Of a DNA stretch of 64,000 nt, positions 1-11,699 are shown one piece after another (the first letter of the stretch is position 1; each line of letters opens with the position of its first letter). The DNA comes from Halichoerus grypus. Its lineage: Eukaryota; Chordata; Mammalia; Carnivora; Phocidae. Under the pieces are notes generated by a model. The model worked only from the letters and a program-made list of their open reading frames with translations, was not told where the DNA came from and ran no database searches. Where the stretch lies: NCBI RefSeq assembly GCF_964656455.1, contig NC_135718.1, forward strand, positions 24,556,877 to 24,620,876. Reading direction: 5' to 3'. Position numbers and translations under genes: made by a program.

Positions 1-1488
1 TATGTCCATCTTCAGAATGATGCTCCCTTGCAGTTGGACAGACTGTCAGACATGGTTATGGATTCTTTGGCTGCAAGAGCCTCTGCTAAGTTATGCTGAA
101 TAACAGCATGGCTCATTATTAACATTGGCTGAGTATAGTGGTAAGAAATTAATTACAGTATTAGCTTCAAATAATGCTGTCATTACACGGTGACAGTCTG
201 TAACCCCAGATTGGAAACTCCAGACACAAAGTCACTCAGACTTCAGGTGTTTGTATTTTATCTGACAATAAATTAAAAACCTACATTCTGAACAGTCTAT
301 GCAAATCGGAGTCAGTGCTATTCTGGGTACAATTCAGAGGAAGAATGGAGTTGCTCACAGAACTCCTTTCCCCACCGAGCTACAATTTTATGTTCACTGT
401 CTGTTTATATTCCCTGTCTTTTGCTCTGCATCTTCAACTGAAAACAGAAGGTAGTTCACATTCAACGTGCACCTTAACACCTCTTCTTCCTCAGCTCACC
501 TACTTGAGGCAATAACTGACTAAGAGGAACTAATTTATTCTGTTTTAATCTGAATCTGTGTTTGGCAAATGCCAGTGCATTGATTCTGTTCACCCTGGAT
601 TCATCAATTTGCTTGGGCGAGCATTGCAAATAATCGCTTCACCCCGTGAACTAGCTAATCCATGTGAATCAGGCAGCTTGGCTCCTGATCCAAAGTCACA
701 TGCTTATCTATACCCACCAGGGCAAAAGCCACTCACTGAGATGCTTGGATACTGTGTACTCCAAAGAAAGAGACACCAGCTTATCTTCACTCTAGCTCAC
801 CCAACGGGTTCAAGATGAAGGTGGTTTAAAAAAAAAAAAAATCCCCCAATCACTACTTCTGGGAGAGCCAACTTCACAGATACGCAGAAAATGTTTTTTT
901 CCAAAATATCAAGATACCATTTATATTACTTCAGTATTTAATCCTTATGAATTCATTCTTTCCAGTTGTATGATGAGCCTTTAAGGTCAGAACTCTAATG
1001 GATCTTTCTATGTGTCCCTCATACCTGCTATTGCATTCTACTCATTCTAGATGCTCAATAATTTTCTTGCTTGCGATTATACTATCAGCAAACTATGCCC
1101 ATCATATTTTAGTAATACACATCAACAGAGGTGAGATAGATTTGTTGAGAACTTTTACTTTAGTGAGACCACTGTAACAACTCCCAGTTAGCAGAGCTTA
1201 TGCAATTCACCTTAATGAGCTGGTTGTTCCTATAAATCATATACATTTGAGTGAAACTTTTTCATCGTGCATATTTTGTATAATTCATGAAAACACTTGA
1301 TATACAACCTTGATCTCTTAGTAAAATGTTTATAGTGGTTTCTCATAGTGCAAGTGGTTTCAAATGCCTATTTTAATTCATAAGACTGGCAAACGCCTTC
1401 ACATTAATTGGCTCCAAAGCTCTGCTTGTATGTGCGTGTGCATACAGACACATGAAAATCCAAGCTTAACTTTTTTTTTTAAGCAATA
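1..1488. other. Intronic sequence, nothing recognised
   Basis: AT-rich non-coding sequence in the large 3' CFAP58 intron. Short open frames at 315-515 and 558-818 have no homology or codon bias that I can see. A 15-base A run sits near 828. Possibly degraded old repeat, but no family is identifiable. Confidence 0.4.
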
Positions 1489-1686
1489 TTTTTTTTTAAG
1501 ATTTTATTTACTTATTTGACAGAGAGAGAGACAGAGAGAGAGGGAACACAAACAGGGGGAGTGAGAGAGGGAGAAGCAGGCTTCCCGCGGAGCAGGGAGC
1601 CCGATGTGGGACTCGATCCCAGGACCCTGGGATCACAACCTGAGCCAAAGGCAGATGCTTAACCAACTGAGCCACCCAGGTGTCCC
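1489..1686 (-). mobile_element. CAN-SINE, full-length, minus
   Basis: Oligo(T) then AAGATTTTATTTACTTATTT on the left, GA-rich body, and tRNA-derived head ending in gagccacccaggtgtccc on the right. The low-divergence head retains the A- and B-box region of the tRNA-Lys ancestor. A clear TSD is not visible. Confidence 0.9.
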
Positions 1687-1689
1687 ACA

Positions 1690-2605
1690 ACTTAAGTCTT
1701 AAACTAAATAATGTGTGGACTTTTTAAACAGCCTCCTTAAACACAAGAATTCTAATTGCACACATAACTCTTCTACAATGAAAAAAATGCATTACATTTT
1801 TGCCTGTTTGCTTGGTTTTAGTTTGCTTTCCACCTTCCCACCCCCATCCATAATCCTTAACAAAAGACTAAAACCAAATTTAAAATTTTAAGCAAAACTG
1901 CTTCCCTCTTTATATGAAGGCAACTCCAGAGCACTGCCTAATTTATCTAGAAATGCCTCTTTTCGTTAGTAGGAAAATAAATTAGAAACTCTGTAAATAT
2001 ATTACATTTTTATCTAGCTTTAGAAAAGGGAAAATAATGGCTGATACCTTGGGGCTTTCTTGTTTATTAGCTTTATAAAGAAAATGTCAGTAACCTGAAC
2101 TCTGGACCTACCTTGTTTATGATGTCATGAAGTGGTAAAGCCCCCTGGAGAGGCTGGGAGATGCAGGATTTGGGGATGAAACAGAATTACACAGCTGAGT
2201 TCCTCATGAGCAGGAAACTGCTTGGTTACACAGTGGTTCTTGGCTCTGGATGTGGATGATTAAGTGTTTTATGAGGCACAGGAGAAATCTGCACACACTA
2301 ACCTTCACCATTTTTGTAATAATAGGAAAAATGCTTCTGGTACTTTCTGATATAAACAACACAAACTTTCTTAAGAGATCTCTTTGCAATGGGTTTTGTT
2401 CTCAAATGCCAATATATGTTTGTGAAGTCCTGGACAGGGTATATAATTGCCTAGATCGGCCTGAACTTCATTACCAAGACTGCTGGCTGGTTTTACCCTT
2501 GCACCTTATCCCACAACTTAACGTATGTGAAGAATTTGCACATATTAAGTCATGATGGTGTTGGCTTTTCTTAAAACCTACAATGAAACAGGTCTAGAAA
2601 AATTC
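1690..2605. other. Intronic sequence, nothing recognised
   Basis: AT-rich intron DNA. The 101-aa plus-strand open frame at 2250-2555 overlaps an antisense frame and has no recognisable domain, so I treat it as chance. Confidence 0.35.
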
Positions 2606-2609
2606 AAGT

Positions 2610-2870
2610 CCACTAAATTCTTATTTAGTGCCAGCACGACGCATATGATTGTGCTAGTTTCATACAAAGATAAATAAGGTCCAAACTTCAAGGAGCTCAC
2701 TTTTCAGCAGAAGAAAAACAAATAACTAAGTCATGAAATAAGACAGAGTATTGCCAGGTCCTCAAAGAGGTGCTAGGAGTAGAGTGCAGTGTGTGGGTAG
2801 GTTCAGAAGTAAAGATGATATTCATTTGGTGGACTGCAGAGAGGGAAATATTTCAGATGGATCTCAGTGG
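2610..2870 (-). mobile_element. L2 LINE fragment, minus
   Basis: Runs in the reverse orientation of the L2 3' end: a tagtgccagcac-type segment, a 'gataaataaggtccaaacttc...aaggagctcac' segment, then the ~100 bp that precedes it in L2. Old and diverged. Confidence 0.5.
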
Positions 2871-3155
2871 GAATAGTAGTCATAGCAATAATATTTGTAT
2901 TCATGAACTAGAGAAGGGTCTCACTACCGAAGGACAAACTGAATAGACAAAGCCACTCGAAGTCAATCCACTGAAAATGGGATCAATTTTCATAATAAAT
3001 AGTACAGAAAAAAGTTTGAGTTTTTTTCCTTAAAAAACAGATCTAAAATTCATTTTAAGAATTTAATTTTTTGAGTATTTTGTCTTATAATTTTAAAATT
3101 TGCACTTTAATCGTAATAATGTACAATTACTGGATCCATTAAAATTATTGGGTTT

Positions 3156-3268
3156 GGGGGACACCTGGCTGTCTCGTTTGGAAGAGCACCCAACTCTTGA
3201 TCTCAGAGTTGTGAACTGAAGCCCCACTCTGGGTGTAGAAATTACTTACATAAATAAACTTAAAAAAA
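3156..3268 (+). mobile_element. Short-form CAN-SINE, plus
   Basis: Head gacacctggctgtctcg, then gccccactctgggtgtaga and a TAAATAAACTTAAAAA tail. It lacks the CT-rich body, as expected of the older short subfamily. Probable imperfect TSD aaattattgggttt (3142-3155) versus aaattattagtttt on the right. Confidence 0.75.
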
Positions 3269-3278
3269 TTATTAGTTT

Positions 3279-3465
3279 TTTTTTTTAAGATTTATTTATT
3301 TATTTGAGGGGTGGGGAAAAGGGGCAAAGGGAGAGAGAAAGAGAATCCCAAGCAGACTCTGCACTGAGCATGGAGCCAACACAGGGCTTGATCTCACAAC
3401 CCTGAGATCACGACCTGAGCCAAAACTGAGTCAGATGCTTAACTGACTATGCCACCAGGCACCCC
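3279..3465 (-). mobile_element. CAN-SINE, full-length, minus
   Basis: T run and AAGATTTATTTATTTATTTG on the left, GA-rich body, and diverged tRNA-like head ending in ccaccaggcacccc. Sits tail-to-tail against the plus-strand short SINE ending at 3268. Confidence 0.88.
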
Positions 3466-3539
3466 AGGGCTTTTCTTTTACATAGCTAACCATATTATGG
3501 TGCAATTTGACTTCTTTCATATATCTAACTTCTGCAGTA

Positions 3540-4200
3540 CAACAGTTTTTAAATTTTTTATTATGTAATAACCATACAAAAGAATATATAGCATGTATAA
3601 CTATAAAGCATAATAATAAAATAAATGCTCATGATGAATCCATCACCCAACTTACGAAATAGAACATCATCAATACCTAGTATCTGTGTATTCCTTTCTC
3701 CCTCTCACCCCGTGCCTGCACAACTGCCACCATCAGCCAAGGTAAGCACCATCTGAATCCTGTTGTTGTCATTCCCTAGATTTTTCCATATAGTTTTATC
3801 ATACATCTATTATTTAATTTTGCTTTGCTTTGAGCTTTATAAAAATACATCCCAGCGTGTGTAGTTTCTTTGCCTTGCTTGTTTTACTCAACATAATTGG
3901 TAAAAGATTTAATGATGTCATTAAATACATGCTTCTGTGCATGTATTTAATCTGATATTCTGTTGGGTGAAAATTCCACAATTTACCCATTCTCCTGTCA
4001 GTGGGCATTTGGGTTGTTTCCAGGGTTTTGTTTATATCAACAATGTTGCCATGAATATTCTCATGCATGTTCCCTAGTCCCCAGTTACAAGTCTTCCCAG
4101 CATGTAGACCTAGGAGTGGGATTGCTGCATCTTAAAGAATATAAATGTTCAACTTTGTAAGAGAACGTAAAATAATTTTCCGAAGTGCTATCTAAAAATC
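3540..4200 (-). mobile_element. L1M 3' end fragment, minus
   Basis: Reverse orientation of the L1M 3' region: 'cccattctcctgtcagtggg', 'catttgggttgtttccagg', 'aatgttgccatgaatattc', 'taggagtgggattgctgc'. The element probably continues at 4420 after an interruption. Confidence 0.6.
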
Positions 4201-4214
4201 CCCACTGATCTGCA

Positions 4215-4366
4215 TCTTTGCTATTGCTTAGTATCACCAGGCATCCCTAAGCAGAGGACCCAACTAAGCCATACCTAGAGTCCTATCCACTGAAATTATG
4301 AAACAATGTGTATTAAGCTGCCAAATGTGTGGTAATTTATAACAAAGCAAGAGATAACTAATACAG
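4215..4366 (+). mobile_element. MLT1-like LTR 3' remnant
   Basis: Ends in 'aagctgccaaatgtgtggtaa' and 'gcaagagataactaataca', resembling the 3' end of MaLR (MLT1-type) LTRs. It separates two parts of an L1M fragment, suggesting insertion into the L1. Weak, old match. Confidence 0.35.
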
Positions 4367-4419
4367 ACATCGTAACTTTTGTCCCTCTAGAAATAGTAAA
4401 ACAGTATCTTAATATGGTC

Positions 4420-4990
4420 ATACATCTTATTTTCCTTCTTATAAAATAAGGTTAAGCATTTTTTCAAGTTTATTCATCATTTGTGTTTCCTCTTCTGAGA
4501 AATGCCTGTTTCACACACATTGTTTTCCTATTTTTTACCATTGTCTTTTTCTTACTGATTTGTAATTCTTTATATATTCTGGATAAAGACATACAAAGTT
4601 TGTGCCTTGCTTTTTTATGACTTCTTTGAGGAGCAGACATTCTTAATGATAATGTAGTAAGATTTATCTATAATTTCTTTGATGGTTAATGCTTTTTGTA
4701 TTTTAGTTAAGTACTCAGGCCAATTATTTTTAAAAGACTTCTGTTAGCAGAAATATTCAAAGCCTTCATTAATTTCTCTCAAATCTCCTCTTAATCCTTT
4801 GATATTTAAAACATTCTGTTTTGAGGTACCTACGCTTCTAATTGTTTGATTTTCTCTTTTTCTACCAGATGCTGATTTGCCCTTGCCTGTGATATGATTC
4901 TAGAATTTTTCTAGTATCACTTGCATTGTTTCAAGTGATCTGGCATCTTTTACAAAGCTTACAATTGCTTTGCATTGCATTTGCATTTCT
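4420..4990 (-). mobile_element. L1M fragment, continuation, minus
   Basis: Contains 'cattgtctttttcttactga' and 'aattctttatatattctgga', the reversed L1M 3' region that normally follows the part seen at 3540-4200. The right end is uncertain; similarity fades after about 4760. Confidence 0.5.
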
Positions 4991-5298
4991 TGTTGGCTAA
5001 TAATAACCCAGACAATCCTACTGAAAAAGAGAGACCAGTGATATCAAGATGGGCAGGAGTTAGTCACATGATGCTGGTAGGGATGTCTGAGTATAGATAA
5101 CAGTCATATAAATGGCAAGCTCTTTAGTGAACATATTTATGTTATGAAAATATTCACTTTCCTGCACAATCTCAGAATTTGGGTGAACTGGACAAAAAAT
5201 ACTGGAAAAGAATAATAGAAGCAGTCACAGCAGCTCCCATCTACAGAACAGGTGCTGTGGATACGCCAGGCATGGTGCTCAGCTCAAATGTGGCATTT

Positions 5299-5492
5299 CT
5301 CTTTGTTTAAGATTTTATTTGTTTATTTGAGAGAGAGAGTGAGAGAGAGAGAGAGAGCACTAGTGGGAGGGAGGGGCAGAGGGAGAGGGATAAGCAGACC
5401 CCCTGCTGAGCATGGGGCTGGATCCCAGGACCCTGAGATCATGACCTCAGCTGAAGGCAGACACTTAACTGACTGAGCCACCCAGGCGCCCT
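5299..5492 (-). mobile_element. CAN-SINE, full-length, minus
   Basis: AAGATTTTATTTGTTTATTT tail, long GA run, tRNA-like head ending gagccacccaggcgccc. TSD tcaaatgtggcattt at 5284-5298 versus 5493-5507 with one mismatch. It splits a CAAATGTGGC-containing unique sequence. Confidence 0.93.
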
Positions 5493-5506
5493 TCAAATGT
5501 GGCCTT

Positions 5507-5650
5507 TTAATAACTCATCACAACAAACCTGAGAATTGGTTATTATCCCTATTTTCCAGATGAGAAAGTTGAGGCTTGGAAGTGTCAGTGACTTACCTAA
5601 ATAAAACTAGAAAGTGGCAGAACCGAGAGATTTGAACCTATATAAAATAG
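5507..5650 (-). mobile_element. MIR fragment, minus
   Basis: 'taactcatcacaacaaacc', 'cctattttccagatgagaaa', then 'gaggcttggaagtg...gacttacctaa', the reverse strand of the MIR 3' half. Confidence 0.6.
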
Positions 5651-5675
5651 AACATTTCAAAGATTGAGATAAACA

Positions 5676-5790
5676 TATTATATCTATATAGAGATATATA
5701 TGTGTGTGTATATAAAGATACATAGGTAGATATAGATAGATATGTAAAAATATGTGTATATATATGTATGCATGTGTGTATATATCTCCA
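5676..5790. repeat. Imperfect TA/TATG/TAGA microsatellite
   Basis: Alternating tatata, tgtgtgta, gatagata and tatgtg units with many interruptions. A second AT-rich patch with related sequence lies at 6060-6170. Confidence 0.7.
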
Positions 5791-6504
5791 TCCTTGTTCT
5801 TAAGCATTACTCACACTGCTTCCTATAGCATGTGGAAAGTAAAAGAAGGGAAAAAATAAACAAAAGTATAAAGGTAAGGAGGTGAAAGCATGAAAGCATC
5901 CAGCAAGCCCGCAGTCTATGCAAGGAAAGTGGCAAGCGACTATCTCACTAGACTAGAAAAGAAGACTGTACGTGTCTTGAATGATAGACAGATGAGTTTG
6001 TTTTCAAGACAATAGGCAGGAGGAAACCATGGAGGGTTTCTTGGTGAATAATATGTTACTAACATTAATATATTATCGTATATTATATACATGTACTACT
6101 CTAATAATTTATAAGACACATGTAAAATAGAACACTTTAAAGACTGAGATTAAAATGCACATATATGTAGAAGTCCTGATATTTTCTTCAATAGTCAGTG
6201 GATTGTCTTAGGTGCTCTACATTGAAGAACACTGGTCTAAGATAATAGAATTGAGGGCCTACATCAGAAGAGTGGTTGGGGGACAAAACATATAAGGTTA
6301 GAAATAGATGTAAGAGCAGGGGGAGATGCAATTTACTTGACTCAGCAACTGACCGGGTGGGAGGTGGATGGGGGGGTCAGAAGTGACTCTGGCATTTCAA
6401 GCCTCTGGGTGTCTGGACAAGGGGCCACACCATGAACATGCATACCCAAGCCAGGGAAGGAGCTGGCTTCAGGAAGAAGATGGTGAGCTCCATTGTAAAG
6501 AGTC

Positions 6505-6665
6505 AGCAGGACATCTTTTTGACAAACTCATTAAGGAAACTGAGGCTCAGCAAGGCTAAGGAATTTGTCCAAGATCACATACCTACAAATTGCAGATGCA
6601 GAGCCAGGATTCTAACCCACGCCAGTATGACTCCAAGCCTGAACCAGCACACTCTTGGCTTCTTC
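6505..6665 (-). mobile_element. MIR fragment, minus
   Basis: 'actcattaaggaaactgagg', 'ctcagcaaggctaaggaatt', 'gccaggattctaacc'. Typical reversed MIR. The overlapping 112-aa open frame (6432-6770) is this repeat, not a gene. Confidence 0.7.
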
Positions 6666-7069
6666 CAACCCGTTATCAAGCACCCCGCCTCCACCATTCT
6701 CAGTCACCAGCCAAACCAGAGGGACGGCCAAGGTAGAGAGGAATCAGGAGAGAAAAGAGCAGCTGTGTAACCATACATCAACAATGACAGCTGCATAAAG
6801 AAAGTGCCTTACACAATCAAGTTATTAAAACATGCAATGGGGCCAATGAAAGGCAGCTGAGGGAAATCTTGCTAACTTAGAAAATTCTTTGGAGTAATAC
6901 ATAGTTTTAAATAAGCCAAATTAAGTTTTAAAACAAGAAATACTCTGATGGAATTACATACTCAAGCTGAAATAACTCCAAGTAATTTGGATTTTGTGAC
7001 TAAATCCTAAAAAGTTTCCAAGTAATCATAGGACCGTGACATCACAGAACGGGCTCAGAGCAGAGAGGG

Positions 7070-7310
7070 CTCTGTCCTGCTCTGCTCCTTCCTGTTTCCT
7101 GTGCACCCATCACACTAAGTCATTCTCCCTCCCTAATCCACCAGATTCTTTTAAGCCTCCTTGCCTTTGCACTGGCCACCCATTCCTCCCTAATGCCCTT
7201 CCCCACTCCCAGCTCCAGCCCTTGTCCAACACCTCTCAGCTTTCAAAATGTTGCTCAAAGTAACTTCTATTGGGGGGCTTTTCCAATTTCCTCAAATTAA
7301 CTGCATCTTT
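7070..7310 (+). mobile_element. L2 LINE fragment, plus
   Basis: 'cctccttgcctttgcactgg', then a CT-rich stretch, 'ttcaaaatgttgctcaaagt' and 'cttttccaatttc', matching the L2 internal 3' region. Confidence 0.5.
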
Positions 7311-7365
7311 GGTGCTATCACAGTGTTGTTAGGGATTTTAATCTTGGGCAAATTTAGTCATAGAG

Positions 7366-7780
7366 CAGTTCCCACTTTCATGCAGAGGATATGTTCCAAG
7401 ACCCCCAGTGGATGCCTAAAATTGCAGGTAATACCAAACGCTATACATTCTATGTTTTTTCCCATATATGCCTAGCCATGATAAATTAGGTCCAGTAAGA
7501 GATTAAAAACGAAAAAGAACAATTACAACAATATACTGTAATAAAAGCTATGCGGATGTGGTCTCTCTCAAAACATCTTATTGTGCTGTCCTCACCTTCC
7601 TTGTGATGGTGTGAGATGAGACAAAGTGAGGTGAATGATGTAGGCATTGTGACATAACCTTAGGTTATTATGGACCTTCTGATTATATGTCAGAAAGAGG
7701 ATCATTAGCTTCTAGACCAAGGTTGACCACAGGTAACTGAAACCACGCAAAGTGAAATTGCAGATAAGGGGAAACTACTA
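7366..7780. mobile_element. Tigger-type DNA transposon remnant
   Basis: 'ttccaagacccccagtggat', 'aatatactgtaataaaagct', 'ggcattgtgacataacctta', and a right end reading gataaggggaaactacta that is roughly an inverted copy of the left end (cagttcccactttcatgcag). I read it as a TcMar-Tigger non-autonomous element (MER44/Tigger7 type); subfamily uncertain. Confidence 0.55.
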
Positions 7781-7991
7781 TATTCTTCAGTTTATGGTGC
7801 ATTATCATCACTGGTTCCCCTTTAACTTTATATATAGCATAAATAACACTACAATAAACATTTCAGTGTGGCAGAGTTATGCACAACTGAGTTTTTTTCT
7901 CCGGATTAATTCCTAATGTAGAATTTCTGAGTCACATTAGATGGCCTTTGACACATACTACCAAACTCTCTTCTAGAAAGTTGACATCAAT

Positions 7992-8201
7992 ACAGGGGCA
8001 CCTGGATGGCTCGGTCAGTTGAGCATCCAACTCTCGATTTTGGCCCAGGTCATGATCTCAGGGCTGTGAGACTGAGCCCCGCGTCAGCCTCCACACTCAG
8101 CATGGAGTCTGTTTGTCCCTCTCCCTCTGCCCTTCTCCCCCACACCCTCTCCTTCTCTCTCAAATAAGTAAATAAATAAATAAAATCTTAAAAAAAAAAA
8201 A
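7992..8201 (+). mobile_element. CAN-SINE, plus, inside L1M
   Basis: Head ggggcacctggatggctcgg, CT-rich body, AAATAAATAAAATCTTA(n) tail. Perfect 17-bp TSD agaaagttgacatcaat at 7975-7991 and 8202-8218. Confidence 0.95.
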
Positions 8202-8359
8202 AGAAAGTTGACATCAATGCAAACTCTACCCACAGTATATAGAAGTGTCTATTGCCCCCATGTTCTCACCAGCACTAGGTATCATCATTCTGTTTTTCAT
8301 CTTTGCCAACTCCATAGGCCAAAAAAAGAGATAATTATTCTTCTAATTTTCATTCTTTT

Positions 8360-8576
8360 TTTTTTTTATAATCTTTTTTTTTTTTTTTTTAAGATTTTAT
8401 TTATTTATTTGAGAGAGAGAGAATGAGAGACAGAGAGCATGAGAGGGAGGAGGGTCAGAGGGAGAAGCAGACTCCCCGCCGAGCAGGGAGCCCGATGCGG
8501 GACTTGATCCTGGGACTCCAGGATCATGACCTGAGCTGAAGGCAGTCGCTTAACCAACTGAGCCACCCAGGCGCCC
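8360..8576 (-). mobile_element. CAN-SINE, minus, inside L1M (young subfamily)
   Basis: Long T tail, GA body with gagggtcagagggagaagca, head ending gagccacccaggcgccc. Perfect 21-bp repeat at 8339-8359 and 8577-8597 (core ttctaattttcattctttt); the T-rich end may partly overlap the tail. Shares the gagggtcagagg body with copies at 40608 and 53601. Confidence 0.96.
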
Positions 8577-9070
8577 TCTTCTAATTTTCATTCTTTTGAT
8601 TACTAGTAATGTCAATTATATTTTTATATATTTATTAGCCATTTATATTTCTTCCTTTGTGAATTGTTTACATACGACCCCTACCACGGAGGTGGTCGTC
8701 TTTTTCAAATCAATTTGCAAAACTTCTTTATATATTAAGGATATTAACCCTTTCTCTGTCATATTTGTGGCAAATATTTTTTTGCCTTTCTATTTTTAAA
8801 GTATTTTCTTCTGTACTGATGATGTTCGCAACTTTTTATGTAGACAAAACTATCCCTCCTTTCCTTTGTGACTTCTGCCTTTGATATTATACTTAAAAAG
8901 TCTTTGCCCTTTCTCTAGATACATACCCTAGAGACAGGCTTATATATGTGTACAAGGAAACTTGTACAGGAATGCCCACTGAAGTACTTTTACAGTAGTG
9001 AGTTTGGGGAAAAATACCTAAATGTCCATCACTTAAAATGTAGGTAAATATAGTAGAAATATATAGTAGA

Positions 9071-9254
9071 AGGCACCTGCGTGGCTCAGTCGGTTTGAGC
9101 TTCTGCCTTCAGCTCAGCTCATGATCCCAGGTGCTGGTATGGAGCTCCCTGCTCGGCAGAGAGTCTGCTTCTCCCTCTCCCTCTCCCTCTGCCCGCTCAT
9201 GCTCTCTCTCTCACTCACTCTCAAATAAATAAAATCTTAAAAAAAAAAAAAAAA
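9071..9254 (+). mobile_element. CAN-SINE, plus
   Basis: Head aggcacctgcgtggctcagt, CT body, AAATAAATAAAATCTT-A(n) tail. TSD agaaatatatagtaga (9055-9070) versus agaaatatacaataga (9255-9270), two mismatches. Internal deletion after atgatcccagg. Confidence 0.92.
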
Positions 9255-9759
9255 AGAAATATACAATAGAATTATCCACAGTATCTATGTATATCATCAT
9301 GGATATTTCTCTAATTATAATGTTGAGTGTGGAAAAAGAACACTTGCATAAATGTAAAGTACACCAAGTAGTTCTCTATGTTGTTTGTGATGCATCAATT
9401 TGCAGTAAAAGCATAAAAATACACTGAAGGAATACACATCAAATTCCTGATAGTTGTTGCCCCTAGAAAAGTCAGGAAAGAAATAGAACTTCAAGGGGTC
9501 CACCCAAACTGAAAGAGCTACTCTATTTTTTTAGTCTAAAACAAATGTGACAAAACATTAATATTCACCATTCTGGATGGGTGGCAGGTTTATTTGTTCT
9601 ATTATACTTCACTTTTCTGCATTATAATATTTCCCCAAATGAAAAGGGGGGGATTTTCTCCACCTTCCAAGAATATATAGAAATTCACTTTTATTTTATT
9701 CTATAACTTTTGTAATATGTCATAAAATTTAGAGTATGGTATGAAGTAGAGCTCTAACC

Positions 9760-9843
9760 TAATGAATGAATGAATGAATGAATGAAAATGAATGAGTGAA
9801 TGAGCAAATAAATGAAAAGAAGAATGAATGAATGAATGAATGA
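9760..9843. repeat. (GAAT)n microsatellite
   Basis: About 80 bp of imperfect gaat/aatg tetranucleotide with interruptions in the middle. Confidence 0.9.
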
Positions 9844-9989
9844 TTCTTAATGACTGAGTAATTCTCTGTCACTTCTATGCGTGCCATCATTCAGATTACA
9901 TAAACATACTCAGCAAATCAGAGAGAATTTAGTAGCCACACTGGTATTCAAGTAATCAGGGCCAAAAAGTAGATCTGCCCCAGTCAGTA

Positions 9990-10305
9990 TGGAAGCCACT
10001 TGCTCTATGTGGCTACCAAGCACTTGAAATGTGGATAGTCTGAACTGATATGTGCTCTAAGTGTAAAATACACACCAGATATTATAGACTTAGTACAAAA
10101 AAAGAATCTAAAATATCACATTAATAACTTAAAATTCATTTCATGTGAAAATAATAATTTTGGATAAATTCAGTTCAACAACGTATATTATCAAAGTTAA
10201 CTTCATCTGATTCTTTTTACCTGGTTACTGTGACAACTAGAAAATTTACAATTACAGATACGGCTTTTTATTTATTTTTTATTGGATAGCGCAAAAATAG
10301 AGCAA
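9990..10305 (-). mobile_element. hAT-Charlie-type element, minus
   Basis: 'tgtggctaccaagcacttga', 'aatgtggatagtctgaactg', 'taagtgtaaaatacacacca', and a right end attggatagcgc. These match a common Charlie-class non-autonomous transposon; exact subfamily not assigned. Confidence 0.5.
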
Positions 10306-10309
10306 CAGT

Positions 10310-11695
10310 GTTGCTTTAGATCTAAAATTATAGAAGAAAAAAACATGCCCAGTTTTCACATTTGCCTAATCTGAATGCAAACCAGCCACCTCTTTATATA
10401 AATAATGGTATGAAACTAGATGAAAAAGCATGAGGTCATTACGCTGCACAGCCGACAACGTGGAAAATTAGACCTTACACAAATTGTTCCATAAAGCACT
10501 TAATAAAATTTTAGGGAAGTGGAAAATGGTTTCCAAAAGTAGACCATAAGGCGAGAAGGTGACATGAAATACACCAACCAGAAAGAAATGACATTCTGTT
10601 GTCAGTCTCATGTTTCTGTTGCCCCATGGACCACCACGGAATCAGCTCGTGTTACTCAGTGGTCCTGGGGTTACTTTTTTTTTAACGCGGTCTCCTCATG
10701 TCTAGACAGTGACGATTCTAGTGTAGCCCTATGACACTAAGATCCAGATGTGGACCAGTCACAGAGAAGTATCATGGTCAAAGAAAGCTACCAAAAAGTA
10801 ATTTCAGACTAACTTCAGTACTTCGTTGGCATCAATGACTGTAAGGGGGTGTATTATCCACATGGATACTTAAGCCCCTCCTCTCCCATAACCTGCAGCT
10901 CCTCTCACATCCTCAGCTCCAAAATTCCTAGGAAAACTTTCATGTGCTGCCCACCTATTCCTTCCTTCATTGTTTTCATGACTATGTATCTCAAAAGCCA
11001 GGAGAACTGTTCTGATAAGGGCACACACACCCCCCTCCCCCGGAGTGGGGAAGAGAATATATGGAAGTTCCTGTGGGGAAGAGAGCACAAAGCCAGAACC
11101 ATCTCTAGCAGACAGAAAAGGGAAAAGCTGGGGGGGGGGGGGGGCGGGGCGGGGAGACTTTTACAGTTGGTGTCCTGTCCAAACCAGCCAAAGCCAGAAG
11201 TTCTAAGTCTACGTGTAGGGGAAGGTTCAACATGGGGAGCGCAACTGATTAAAAGATCAGATTTTATAAAACAAAAGTTGAAGGGGAGGGCAAGTGAGCA
11301 GAGGTATAAAAATGTACCTTGAGTCTTGTTTTACTGAGGAGGAATTCAAGTGGGATCAGACCCTGCAGCATGGAAGGATTTCACAAGTCAGAGAGCATCA
11401 GTAATAGTCTACATGAAAGAGGAATTAAGTCTTCAAATAGCTGCCATTTGGAGACATACTGATTTTCAGAAATGAACACTTACAAAGGGACGGTAAATAA
11501 CAAGGAAATTTTTTTATGAATTTGGGAAATAGAGTCAGCTATAGTACAATAGGCCCTGGGGTTTTTTGTTTGTTTGTTTTGGTTTTGGTTTTTTGTTTGG
11601 CTTTTATCTGATTGAAATAGGCTACCTGAAATTCCATGGCCAACTTACTATGAATGCCACTAATTCTGGTGGCTGGCTTTAAAATGCCCTAAGCC
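10310..11695. other. Intronic sequence, mostly unrecognised
   Basis: Contains the G-rich run at 11130-11155 and a GTTT/GGTTTT simple tract at 11558-11600. The 157-aa open frame at 10849-11322 crosses the poly-G and overlaps two antisense frames; no homology seen, so judged chance. Confidence 0.4.
11130..11155 (+). repeat. G-rich tract, G-quadruplex capable
   Basis: Fifteen consecutive G (11130-11144) followed by CGGGGCGGGG. Provides well over four G-tracts of three or more on the plus strand (C-rich on the CFAP58 transcript). Confidence 0.85.
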
Positions 11696-11699
11696 CATG

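Larger units (their letters stand above)
7795..8960 (-). mobile_element. L1M 3' fragment, minus, split by two SINEs
   Basis: Pieces at 7795-7991, 8202-8359 and 8577-8960 read as one reversed L1M region: 'ctccggattaattcctaatg', 'ttctcaccagcactaggtat', 'ttattagccatttatatttc', 'atattaaggatattaaccct'. Two CAN-SINEs in opposite orientation interrupt it, each with its own TSD. Confidence 0.65.
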
